Shown in pieces: positions 9,211 to 16,894 of a stretch of 64,000 nt of DNA. This DNA is from Hasllibacter halocynthiae (GTDB lineage: Bacteria; Pseudomonadota; Alphaproteobacteria; Rhodobacterales; Rhodobacteraceae), in the NCBI RefSeq assembly GCF_003003095.1, contig NZ_PVTT01000003.1:40130-104129 (forward strand), in the 5' to 3' direction. A program made the position numbers and the translations under genes. Positions within the stretch are counted from its first letter, which is position 1; each line of letters begins with the position of its first letter. The notes under the pieces were generated by a model. The model was given only the letters and a program-made list of their open reading frames with translations, did no database searches and was not told the DNA's origin.

Positions 9211-9996
9211 ATGTTCCGCCCGCCTTACGACGACCTCGCCTTTGGCTTCGATCCCGTCCTGGCGATGGTCGTGATCTTCTTCTTCCTCTTCGTGGTCCTC
9301 GTCATCTGGCTGCGCCGCGAGGACAAGCGCGAGGGGTATCCCGCCGACACGGCCGGCGCGTTCTCCTCCGTGCGGCTCTTGCCGAACTGGATCGGGATGC
9401 CCGGCCGCAAGGTCTTCCACCGGCCGCACGGGAACCCACCCGTCTCGACGCCCCGCCGCGAGCCGCTGCGCGAGTCCGGCGCGCGGCCCCCGCGGGCAGC
9501 GCGCGGGCGGCCCTTCAGGCCCGTGCTCGACGGCCTGAAGGAAGGGGTCGGCCCCGCCTCCTGGCAGAACCGCGAGGAGAAGCCCGACCTCGACAGGAAG
9601 GGCCGGCCGAAGATCATCCCGCTTTCCTCGAACGCGGAGTACTTCGTGGCCGAGGGCGACCCGGACCCGCGCGGGTGGCTCGTGCGCGGCGCCGACTTCG
9701 CGGTGGCGGGCGAGGTGAAGGACCTGTGGTTCAACCGGGCCGAGTTCTTCCTGCGCTATCTCGACGTCGAGTTGGAGGAGGGGGGCCGGCGGCTGGTGCC
9801 GCTGTTCTTCACGATCACCAAGCCGCGGCGGGGCGAGATCCTCGTGCCGCACCTTCCGGCCGACCGCTTCCGCGACGCGCCGACCCTCGCCTCGCCGGAC
9901 CGCATCACCATGCGCGAGGAGGACCGGGTCAACGCGTTCTTCGCGGGCGCGGCCTTCTACGGCAAGAACCCCCGCGGCGGGGATCTGCGGCTGTGA
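9211..9996 (+). CDS. puhA: Photosynthetic reaction centre subunit H
   Basis: A 261-residue reaction-centre H chain, close to the usual length of about 260. A single N-terminal transmembrane helix (about residues 14-34) is followed by the RREDKREGYP motif that marks the membrane exit in PuhA. The cytoplasmic domain carries GDPDPRGWLVRGADF and the late ITMREEDRV segment, whose acidic residues correspond to the proton-entry region toward the secondary quinone. A ribosome-binding site (AAGGGGG) precedes the ATG. The stop overlaps the GTG of puhB. PuhA caps the L/M heterodimer, whose genes lie 3.3 kb away in the opposite orientation. No light-harvesting, bch or crt gene is present here. Confidence 0.93.
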   Translation: MFRPPYDDLAFGFDPVLAMVVIFFFLFVVLVIWLRREDKREGYPADTAGAFSSVRLLPNWIGMPGRKVFHRPHGNPPVSTPRREPLRESGARPPRAARGRPFRPVLDGLKEGVGPASWQNREEKPDLDRKGRPKIIPLSSNAEYFVAEGDPDPRGWLVRGADFAVAGEVKDLWFNRAEFFLRYLDVELEEGGRRLVPLFFTITKPRRGEILVPHLPADRFRDAPTLASPDRITMREEDRVNAFFAGAAFYGKNPRGGDLRL

Positions 9997-10631
9997 GCGC
10001 GCCCTCCCCCTCGCCCCTCGCGCCGGAGGACGCCCTCGCCGCGCTTCCGGGCCCCCTGCCGCCCGGCGAGCACGTCCTCTGGGCCGCGCGGCCCGATGCC
10101 GGGCTGCTGGAGCGGGGGCTCTTCCGGCGCCGGGCCGTGCTGATCGTGGCCACGCTCCTGGCCCTCTGGCCCGTCCTCACCGCGCTGGAGGCTGGGCTGC
10201 CGGTCCCGGTCGCGCTGGCGGGCGCGCTGCTCTTCGCGCCCTTCGTGGTGCCGGTGCTGGTGGCGATGCGCCTCGCCGCGCGCCTGACGGCGCGCCACAC
10301 GCTCTACGTCCTGACGGAGCGGCGGATCGTGATCCAGGCGGGCTACGTCTACGCGCGCACGGTCAACATCCCGCTCGCGGCGGTGCGCGACGTCGCGCTG
10401 CGCCGGATCGGGGCGGACGGGGGCGACCTGCAGATCGCCGTCGATCCCGACGCCTCGCTGACCTATGGCGCCCTGATGCCGCACGCGCGACTTCTGCACC
10501 TGCTGCACCCGACGCCTGTGCTGCGCGCGGTGGCGGGGGTCGACGCGGCGCTACCCCTCTTCGCCGAGCTGGCGCGGCCCGGCGTCCGGCCGGCCGAGGT
10601 CGAGGCGGTGGCGGCAGGGCAGGGCGCGTGA
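9993..10631 (+). CDS. puhB: Photosynthetic complex assembly protein PuhB
   Basis: A 212-residue membrane protein with a PH-like (bPH2) region (about residues 90-165: YVLTERRIVIQAGYVYARTV), matching PuhB, an assembly factor for the reaction centre and core complex. Two or three hydrophobic helices lie in the first 100 residues. The GTG start overlaps the puhA stop (GTGA), and the stop overlaps the puhC start in the same way, so the three genes are translationally coupled in the order A-B-C. Confidence 0.87.
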   Translation: MSAPSPSPLAPEDALAALPGPLPPGEHVLWAARPDAGLLERGLFRRRAVLIVATLLALWPVLTALEAGLPVPVALAGALLFAPFVVPVLVAMRLAARLTARHTLYVLTERRIVIQAGYVYARTVNIPLAAVRDVALRRIGADGGDLQIAVDPDASLTYGALMPHARLLHLLHPTPVLRAVAGVDAALPLFAELARPGVRPAEVEAVAAGQGA

Positions 10632-11116
10632 GCGGCGCTCAGAAATCCGCCGGCGCCCCGGCGCAGGGGCGCGTCTTCCTTCTGCTCCTCGGCGGCGGGG
10701 GCGCGGCGACCCTCGCGGCGCTGGCGTTGCTGTCTTGGGGGGCGGAGGGCCCCCCGGACGGAGGGATGCCGCCGGGCGCGACGTCCGCCGCGCCGGGGGC
10801 TTGGACCGCCTCTGCCGTGCTGCGCATCGCCGAGGGCCCGGCCGGCACGCTTCGCGTGACGCCCCCCGCCGGCGCGCCCGAGCTGCTGCGCATCGACGGC
10901 GACCTCTTCGCGATCACCGCGCTGCGCGGGGCGGCCGGCTGGCTGAACCACGTCCCGTCCGGGGGCGAGGGCCGCGTGCTGCTGCTGCGCCATGCGGGCG
11001 GCGGCCTCTTCGCGGCGGGCGCGGACGGCGGACCGGAGGCGCGGCTCGTCGCGCTGGACGCTTTCGGCGCCGACAACCGCCGCGCGCTCGAGCGGTTCCT
11101 GCCCCCCGAAGGCTGA
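10628..11116 (+). CDS. puhC: Photosynthetic complex assembly protein PuhC
   Basis: A 162-residue protein with one N-terminal transmembrane helix (about residues 15-38) and a periplasmic domain. Size, topology and position after puhB match PuhC, which is needed for full reaction-centre and LH1 assembly in Rhodobacter. Sequence conservation in this family is low, so the call rests largely on synteny. The GTG start overlaps the puhB stop. It converges on pufC with only 43 bp between the stops, which hold a hairpin. Confidence 0.8.
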   Translation: MSGAQKSAGAPAQGRVFLLLLGGGGAATLAALALLSWGAEGPPDGGMPPGATSAAPGAWTASAVLRIAEGPAGTLRVTPPAGAPELLRIDGDLFAITALRGAAGWLNHVPSGGEGRVLLLRHAGGGLFAAGADGGPEARLVALDAFGADNRRALERFLPPEG

Positions 11117-11118
11117 TC

Positions 11119-11159
11119 GGGGGGGTTGGCCGGGGCGCTGGCCGATACCCCCCCCCCCC
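11119..11159. terminator. Bidirectional terminator between puhC and pufC
   Basis: A run of seven G followed by TTGGCC pairs imperfectly with GGCC then a run of twelve C (11148-11159). The hairpin fills the space between the two convergent reaction-centre operons and could serve both. Confidence 0.5.
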
Positions 11160-12332
11160 TCAGTCCGGGACCCGCACGCCGGGGGCGGCGCGCTCGCGCT
11201 CGGCGGCATGGATGAACTCCCACAGCTCGTCGCTCTCCTCGTCGGTGAGCGGGGGGCTCGGGCTGGGGGCGACGAGGCCGGGGAAGTGCGAGATCATCTC
11301 CGTCCCGTTCAGGGGGCGCAGCTGGCCGACATGGCAGGTCATGCAGTTGGCCTTCATCGCGTCGCCCGCAGGGCCGAGGCGCTCCGCCGGCAGGACCGCC
11401 GCGAGGGGGGAGATGTGCGCGAGGTTGGCGCGCCGGGTCTGGTCGATCGCGTACCAGGCGGGCACCCGCAGCGGGGTGCTCTGGCCCCAGTCGTAGAAGG
11501 CGCGGCTGTTGTGGCAGGCGGTGCAGTTGACCCCCAGCCCGTCCGACATCTGCATCATGAAGAGATAGACGTGCTCGGCCCGCTCGAAGGCGGGGGTGCC
11601 TTCGGGGAAGCGCCGCGCGCTCTGCTGCTCGGGGTAGATGTGCTGGGCCTGCACCATCGCGCTGCGGTCGTGGAGGATGAAGTCCGAGAACGCCTCGCGC
11701 GGCATGAAGTCGCGGATGGTCCGGGCGGTGCGGATCCACTCGGGCGGCTTGCCGTACCACCGCTCGGAGGCGGGGGCCCATTCGCCGGCGCGGTTCCAGG
11801 TGTAGACGGGCACGTTCTGCCCGCGATGGCAGGAGAAGCAGGTCACCCCCTGCGGCTGCACGTGCGGGCGCGGGTCGGCGTTCATCTCGCGCACCATGGT
11901 CAGCATCTCGCGCGCGACGGCGAAGGTGTAGGGCGGCTCGGCCTCGTAGTCGGGCGCGCCGTCCGCGCCGGCGGCGTGGCAGAAGGTGCAGCCCTCGTTC
12001 GGGGCGACCCATTCGGTGACGGCCACCATCAGGCGGTCGAACTGCGCGGCGTCGAGATCGGCGAGCACCTCGACGTCGCCGTAAGCCTCGCCAGCGGTGA
12101 CGCCCCGGTCCGCGACCGGGTCCGGGACGGGGAACTCGAGCACGTTGAGCGGGTCGACCCCGCGCCCGGGCGTCAGGAAGGTGTTCATCGCCAGCGCGTC
12201 GGGTCCGTGCTCGACCGAGACGATGGGCGGCGCGTCCCATTCGGGCACGACGAGGAGGAAGACGGCCGCCGCCACGGCCGCCACGCCGGAGAGCCCGTAG
12301 ACGAGGCCGCGGTGCTGGGGGTCACGGGCCAT
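11160..12332 (-). CDS. pufC: Reaction-centre tetraheme cytochrome c subunit
   Basis: A 390-residue periplasmic cytochrome subunit that re-reduces the photo-oxidised special pair. Four CXXCH heme motifs are intact: CTFCH at residues 115-119, CFSCH at 165-169, CTACH at 270-274 and CMTCH at 330-334, with Met-rich helices before them that could supply axial ligands. An N-terminal hydrophobic helix (about 12-29) anchors it. There is no lipobox cysteine, so it is probably helix-anchored rather than a lipoprotein. The ATG lies 11 bases inside the end of pufM, indicating coupling. It is the last gene of pufLMC. Confidence 0.93.
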   Translation of the reverse strand: MARDPQHRGLVYGLSGVAAVAAAVFLLVVPEWDAPPIVSVEHGPDALAMNTFLTPGRGVDPLNVLEFPVPDPVADRGVTAGEAYGDVEVLADLDAAQFDRLMVAVTEWVAPNEGCTFCHAAGADGAPDYEAEPPYTFAVAREMLTMVREMNADPRPHVQPQGVTCFSCHRGQNVPVYTWNRAGEWAPASERWYGKPPEWIRTARTIRDFMPREAFSDFILHDRSAMVQAQHIYPEQQSARRFPEGTPAFERAEHVYLFMMQMSDGLGVNCTACHNSRAFYDWGQSTPLRVPAWYAIDQTRRANLAHISPLAAVLPAERLGPAGDAMKANCMTCHVGQLRPLNGTEMISHFPGLVAPSPSPPLTDEESDELWEFIHAAERERAAPGVRVPD

Positions 12333-13317
12333 CGATCTGCCTTTCCGCGATCGCCCGGGCGATGTCCTCCGGGATCGCGTCGAGGAAGGGGCCGGCCGGA
12401 TAGGGCGGCGCCAGCCCCCATTTCACGCCCCAGAGGTACCAGTTGTCTACGACCGTTCCCGTCAGCAGGACGCCGAGGCCCCCGGTGACGCCCACGAGGA
12501 GGGCGAACCAGTAGATCCAGCGGTGGATCGACTCGAAGTTGGCGTTGAAGCCCATGGTCCAGCGCCAGAAGAGGGACCCGCGCTCGACCGCGGTGCCGCG
12601 GTCGACGATGTCCTCGGCCTCGCGCTCGCCGCCGAAGCGCGAGGTGGCGAGGATCGTGCCCCCGTGCATCGCCCAGAGGAGGACCGAGCCGTAGAGGAAC
12701 ACGATCGAGAGGCAGTGGAACGGGTTGTAGTAGAAGTTGCCGTAGAGGACCGAGATCGTCGCCGTCCAGTTCAGGTGCGGGATGATCCCGAAGGGGGGCG
12801 CCTCCTCCCAGGTGCCCATGATGAGCGGGCGGAAGAGGCCGATGCAGAGGAAGAGCCAGATCGCCGAGGCGAAGGCCCAGGGGATGTGCGTGCCGATCCC
12901 CAGCGCCCGGGCCCGCGTGTAGAGCCGCGCCCACCAGCAGAGGATCGAGATCGTCAGCAGGAGACCCGCGATCTGCCACCAGCCGCCGTCAGGCAGCGCC
13001 CGCAGGTGCAGGCCCGGCCCGGTGGGCGGCGCCAGCTTGTGCCAGGCCATGCCCCGGATGAAGGCGACCGTGTTCCAGTCCGCCATGGCCCAGAAGTTGA
13101 AGCCCATGATCATGAAGGACGCCGTCCCCGTCGCGAGCGAGGCGATCCCCCACCAGCCGAGATAGGAGCGCCCGATCTGCGGATCGCCGATCTTGCCCAG
13201 CCAGGTGGAGATGTAGGGCCCGAGGATGCCGAACCGGTCGCGGCCCGGGACGGGGATCGCCTCGTCCTTGGGGCCGTGGATCTGGATCGACGAGTAGAGG
13301 GAGTGGAAGCGTGCCAT
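12322..13317 (-). CDS. pufM: Photosynthetic reaction centre M subunit
   Basis: A 331-residue polytopic subunit with five transmembrane helices. The bacteriochlorophyll and iron ligands expected from Rhodobacter sphaeroides are present: the His in FYYNPFHCLSI (special pair), the His in AMHGGTI, Glu in FGGEREAE, and the His in ESIHRW (non-haem iron). The C-terminus carries an extended tail after VVDNWYLWG, as in species that have pufC. It starts one base inside the pufL stop (TGATG) and overlaps pufC, so translation of the three genes is coupled. Nothing suggests decay. Confidence 0.95.
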   Translation of the reverse strand: MARFHSLYSSIQIHGPKDEAIPVPGRDRFGILGPYISTWLGKIGDPQIGRSYLGWWGIASLATGTASFMIMGFNFWAMADWNTVAFIRGMAWHKLAPPTGPGLHLRALPDGGWWQIAGLLLTISILCWWARLYTRARALGIGTHIPWAFASAIWLFLCIGLFRPLIMGTWEEAPPFGIIPHLNWTATISVLYGNFYYNPFHCLSIVFLYGSVLLWAMHGGTILATSRFGGEREAEDIVDRGTAVERGSLFWRWTMGFNANFESIHRWIYWFALLVGVTGGLGVLLTGTVVDNWYLWGVKWGLAPPYPAGPFLDAIPEDIARAIAERQIDGP

Positions 13318-14174
13318 CACATCACCCTGGAGAGGCCGGGAAGGTCGAGCTCGTCCCAGAAGGGCAGCTGCAGGTACCAGTCGTACCAGTAGGGCCAGCC
13401 CTCGACCCAGAACGGCCCCGAGATGAGGATGCAGATCGCCGACCAGACGCCCGCGTTGATGGCAAGGAACCAGCCCAGCCGGTGCAGGCCGATCGGGCCG
13501 ATCGAGTAGAAGATGGTGTCGCGGAAGTACTGGTTCTCGTGCTCGCCGTACTTCACGTGCTCGCCCAGGGGGGGGTTCACTACCGCCTGGATGACGCCCC
13601 CGTGCATCGCCAACACCAGCGTCGTGGTGAAGAACAGCGTCACCGCGATCATGTGCGCCGGATTGTAGTGGAAGTGCAGGTACTGGTAGCCGACGTTCGA
13701 CACCCAGTCGAGATGCGCGAAGATGCCGTAGGGAAAGCCATGGCCCCACCCGCCAAGCAGCATCGGCCGGATCACCGTCAGCGTCGCGTAGGCGAGGATC
13801 GCCGCGGCGAAGGCGAAGGGGATGTGGTAGCCCATGCCCAGCTTGCGCGCGATCTCGACTTGGCGCAGCGCCCATGACGTGAACGCGCCGAGCGCGCAGA
13901 CCGTGACGATCTGCCAGATGCCGCCCTCGTGCAGCGGCGCGATCCCCAGCCCGACGGAGAGGGGCGGCGGCGAGATGGTGATTTGCCAGGGGTTCCAGGT
14001 CGGCCCGATAGCGGCGGCGTAGAGGATGAAGCCGATGCCCACGATCGAGAAGATTAGCGTCGTCACCCCGAAGAAGCCGACGTAGAACGGGCCTATCCAA
14101 AAGTCGAAGGGCGTGCCGGGCAGGAGGCCGCCGCCCGCGACCCGGTACTTCCGTTCGTAGCTGAGTGTTGACAT
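13317..14174 (-). CDS. pufL: Photosynthetic reaction centre L subunit
   Basis: A 285-residue reaction-centre L chain. It begins with the family hallmark SYERKYRV and [14 protein letters not shown]. Ligand residues are conserved: His in FAHLDW (accessory bacteriochlorophyll), FHYNPAHM (special pair), EHENQYFRD (iron) and GLHRLG (iron). It is the first gene of the operon. In standard puf operons the LH1 genes pufB and pufA precede pufL. Here the 255 bp upstream hold only a promoter region, and the next gene is divergent. No clear Shine-Dalgarno sequence is seen in the short predicted leader. Confidence 0.95.
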   Translation of the reverse strand: MSTLSYERKYRVAGGGLLPGTPFDFWIGPFYVGFFGVTTLIFSIVGIGFILYAAAIGPTWNPWQITISPPPLSVGLGIAPLHEGGIWQIVTVCALGAFTSWALRQVEIARKLGMGYHIPFAFAAAILAYATLTVIRPMLLGGWGHGFPYGIFAHLDWVSNVGYQYLHFHYNPAHMIAVTLFFTTTLVLAMHGGVIQAVVNPPLGEHVKYGEHENQYFRDTIFYSIGPIGLHRLGWFLAINAGVWSAICILISGPFWVEGWPYWYDWYLQLPFWDELDLPGLSRVM

Positions 14175-14180
14175 CGCACG

Positions 14181-14198
14181 TGTCCAGTTTGCCTTACA
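14181..14198. promoter_or_regulatory. PpsR/CrtJ-type operator upstream of pufL
   Basis: On the minus strand TGTAAGGCAAACTGGACA fits TGT-N12-ACA, with the right half matching the extended gACA. It ends seven bases before the pufL start and covers the predicted transcription start. It overlaps a second perfect palindrome, ACAGTG-C-CACTGT, at 14196-14208. Confidence 0.62.
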
Positions 14199-14203
14199 GT
14201 GCC

Positions 14204-14231
14204 ACTGTAGAAGGCGTCTGGATCCGATCAA
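14204..14231 (-). promoter_or_regulatory. Candidate pufL promoter
   Basis: On the minus strand, TTGATC (14226-14231) and TACAGT (14204-14209) are separated by 16 bp, each matching four of six sigma-70 consensus bases. Transcription would start near 14197, giving a leader of about 23 nt, inside the repressor-like palindrome. Assignment by eye. Confidence 0.45.
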
Positions 14232-14429
14232 CGGGGGCGTGCCAGTTTTTTCCCATCCGCGGACGATGATTATGGATATGGGCGACTGTGCGCCGGGTAC
14301 GCCGTGATTTGGTGGTGCGATGCGCCGTCCTCCGGCCCCGCGTGGCCGGCGCCCCTGGGCAGCGGGCCACGGCGCGCCATTTGGTCGCAGGCCACCGATG
14401 CCGGCCCTGCGTACCCGAGGAGACAGCCG

Positions 14430-15092
14430 ATGCCCGATACCGCCAAGCAGGCGCAGGCCGCCCTCGCGATAGCGTTGATCGCGATCGCGGGCTGCGTCGA
14501 CGCCATCGCCTATGTCGAGTTCGGGCGCGTCTTCGTCTCCTTCATGAGCGGCAACAGCACGCGGGGCTCGATCCACGCGGCCGAGGGGGCCTGGGGCGCG
14601 CTCGCGCTGCCGGCCTCGGCGATCGGCGGCTTCGTGCTGGGGGCATTCATCGGCACCATGGTCGGGATCGGCGCCGGTCCGTTGCGGGTGCCGGCGGTGC
14701 TGGGCACGGCGGCGGGCGTGGCCGCGATCGTCCCGCCGCTGGTCGGGGCGATCCCGCCGGCGGCGGCGCCCGTGCCGCTCCTGGGGCTCGCGATGGGGGT
14801 GCAGAACACCGCCATGGGCAAGATCGGCGACATCGAGGTGAACCTGACCTTCGTGACCGGCACCGTCGCCCGGTTCGGCGCGGGGCTGGCGAACGTCGTC
14901 CTCGGCCGCAAGAAGGCGAGCGTGCCGCTCCTGCTCTTCGGCCTGTGGTCCGCGCTGGTCGGCGGCGCCGCGCTCGGCACGGCGCTGCACCGCTGGGCGG
15001 GGATCGAGGCCCTCTTCCTGCCGGTCGGCGCGCTGCTCGCCCTGGCGCTGGCCGCCTGGGCCGGCGAGCGGAAGATGCCGTCGGGCGGCTGA
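14430..15092 (+). CDS. DUF1275 (YoaK-like) membrane protein
   Basis: A 220-residue protein with about six hydrophobic helices, matching the DUF1275/YoaK family: early [23 protein letters not shown], then [15 protein letters not shown] and [14 protein letters not shown] segments. The biochemical function of the family is unknown; it is often called a transporter-like protein. The ATG at 14430 has a purine-rich GAGGAGA upstream. It is divergent from pufL and marks the boundary of the reaction-centre island on this side. Nothing connects it to photosynthesis. Confidence 0.75.
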   Translation: MPDTAKQAQAALAIALIAIAGCVDAIAYVEFGRVFVSFMSGNSTRGSIHAAEGAWGALALPASAIGGFVLGAFIGTMVGIGAGPLRVPAVLGTAAGVAAIVPPLVGAIPPAAAPVPLLGLAMGVQNTAMGKIGDIEVNLTFVTGTVARFGAGLANVVLGRKKASVPLLLFGLWSALVGGAALGTALHRWAGIEALFLPVGALLALALAAWAGERKMPSGG

Positions 15093-15335
15093 GGGCCCGC
15101 GCCACGGCCGCGCACCATCCGCCGAACCCGGGGTCGGGGCCGGGGCGCCGTGGACGCGCCCGCGACGGCCAGGCGCCGGGGCGCGACACATAAGACGGAT
15201 TAGCGGTGCCGATCGGCCGCGCCCTTGCGGCCGTGGCGCCCTGCCGTTCTCGCCGGCATCGCGCCCGCCGCGGCGTGTCGAAGTCCCGGGCCGGATGGCA
15301 TCTGGGTCGCCCGACCCGAGCGAGCGAGGCGCCCC

Positions 15336-16862
15336 ATGGCCGACGAAGACACGATCCCCCGAAAGCCGTCCTTCGGCCTCGCCCTGGTTCCGGTGGTGCT
15401 GACGCTGGCGGTGCTGGGGATCCAGCTCTTCTACTTCGGCAACTTCGTTCCGCACATCCCGCTGGCCATCGGCCTGGCGATCACCGGGCTGGTCGGCGTC
15501 TATCTCGGCCACGACTGGGGCAACATGGAGGACGGCGTCTTCCGCGTCATCAACGTGTCGCTGCCCTCCGTCTCCGTGCTGATCGTGGTCGGCATGATCA
15601 TCGGCGTCTGGATCGCGTCCGGCACGGTGCCGTCGCTGATCTACTACGGGCTGCTCGTCCTCTCGCCGCAGATCTTCCTCGCCGCCTCCATGATCATGTG
15701 CGCGGTTGTGTCGGTCTCGCTGGGGACGTCCTGGGGCACGGTGGGCACGGTGGGCCTCGCGCTGATGGGGATTGGGGCGGGCTTCGACGTGCCGGCCTAC
15801 TGGACGGCCGGGGCCGTCGTCTCGGGCGCGTTCTTCGGTGACAAGGTATCGCCCCTTTCGGACACGACGAACCTCGCCCCCGCCGTCACGGGGGTGAACC
15901 TCTTCGACCATATCCGCAACATGATGCCGACGACCGTCCCTGCGATGCTCGTCTCGCTGGGGCTCTACGTCTGGGCCGGATACGCGCTGGTCGGCGAGGG
16001 CGAGGTCGCGTTCGACCGGATCGACGCGATCACCGATGCGCTCGCGGCCAATTTCGTGATCTCGCCCTGGCTTCTCGTCCCGGCGGCGATCGTCATCGCG
16101 CTGGCGGTCATGAGGAAGCCGCCGCTTCCCTCGCTCTTCGCGGGCGTCGTGGCCGGCGCGATCGCCGCGATGATCGCCCAGGGTTCGTCGCTGCAGGAGG
16201 TGTTCCGTTTCGCCAACAGCGGCTACGCCATCGACGCCGGGATCGTCGAGATGGACAGCCTGCTGAACCGCGGCGGCATCCAGTCGATGATGTGGACCAT
16301 CTCGCTGATCCTGATCGCCCTCGGCTTCGGCGGCGCGTTGGAGCGGACCGGCTGCCTGCAGGCGATCATCGAGAAGATCCTGTCGAAGGTGCGCAGCTTC
16401 GCCGGGGTGCAGACGGCGGCGATCGCCACGTCGACGGCCACGAACCTCGTCGCGGGCGATCCCTACCTTTCGATCGCCCTGCCCGGCCGGATGTATGCGC
16501 CGGTCTATCGCGGCATGGGCCGCTCGACCCTCAACCTGAGCCGCGCGGTCGAGGAGGGGGGGACCCTGATGTCGCCCCTGATCCCCTGGAACGCGGGCGG
16601 GGCCTTCGTGATCTCGGCCCTCGGCCTCGGCATCATCGACGGCGACGTCGAGAACCTGCTCTACATCCCGCTGTCCTTCGCGTGCTGGCTGACGCCGATC
16701 ATAGGGATCGTCTACGCTTGGACGGGCCTCTTCTCGCCCATGGCCGACGAGGCCGAGCTGGAGGATTGGAAGGCCCGCGACCGCGCCGTCGCCGACATGA
16801 GCGCTTATGGCTACGCCGATCCCTTCGAGGCGGGGCGCGCGCGAGGCGGGTCCGCCCGGTAG
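15336..16862 (+). CDS. nhaC: NhaC-family Na+/H+ antiporter
   Basis: A 508-residue antiporter of the NhaC family, which exchanges sodium for protons across the inner membrane. About eleven or twelve hydrophobic helices are seen. NhaC hallmarks include [33 protein letters not shown] (residues about 165-185) and the late [14 protein letters not shown]. The ATG at 15336 is used because the family homology starts there; the frame is open further upstream but without a good ribosome-binding site. It stands alone on the plus strand and converges on the autotransporter gene 32 bp beyond its stop. Confidence 0.88.
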   Translation: MADEDTIPRKPSFGLALVPVVLTLAVLGIQLFYFGNFVPHIPLAIGLAITGLVGVYLGHDWGNMEDGVFRVINVSLPSVSVLIVVGMIIGVWIASGTVPSLIYYGLLVLSPQIFLAASMIMCAVVSVSLGTSWGTVGTVGLALMGIGAGFDVPAYWTAGAVVSGAFFGDKVSPLSDTTNLAPAVTGVNLFDHIRNMMPTTVPAMLVSLGLYVWAGYALVGEGEVAFDRIDAITDALAANFVISPWLLVPAAIVIALAVMRKPPLPSLFAGVVAGAIAAMIAQGSSLQEVFRFANSGYAIDAGIVEMDSLLNRGGIQSMMWTISLILIALGFGGALERTGCLQAIIEKILSKVRSFAGVQTAAIATSTATNLVAGDPYLSIALPGRMYAPVYRGMGRSTLNLSRAVEEGGTLMSPLIPWNAGGAFVISALGLGIIDGDVENLLYIPLSFACWLTPIIGIVYAWTGLFSPMADEAELEDWKARDRAVADMSAYGYADPFEAGRARGGSAR

Positions 16863-16894
16863 GACGGCCTCCCGCCTGCCCCCGCGGCCCCGTT

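Noticed and set aside
14175..14429. Search for pufB/pufA upstream of pufL
   Set aside because: No short helical antenna-type ORF with the conserved His is present in either strand of the 255 bp.
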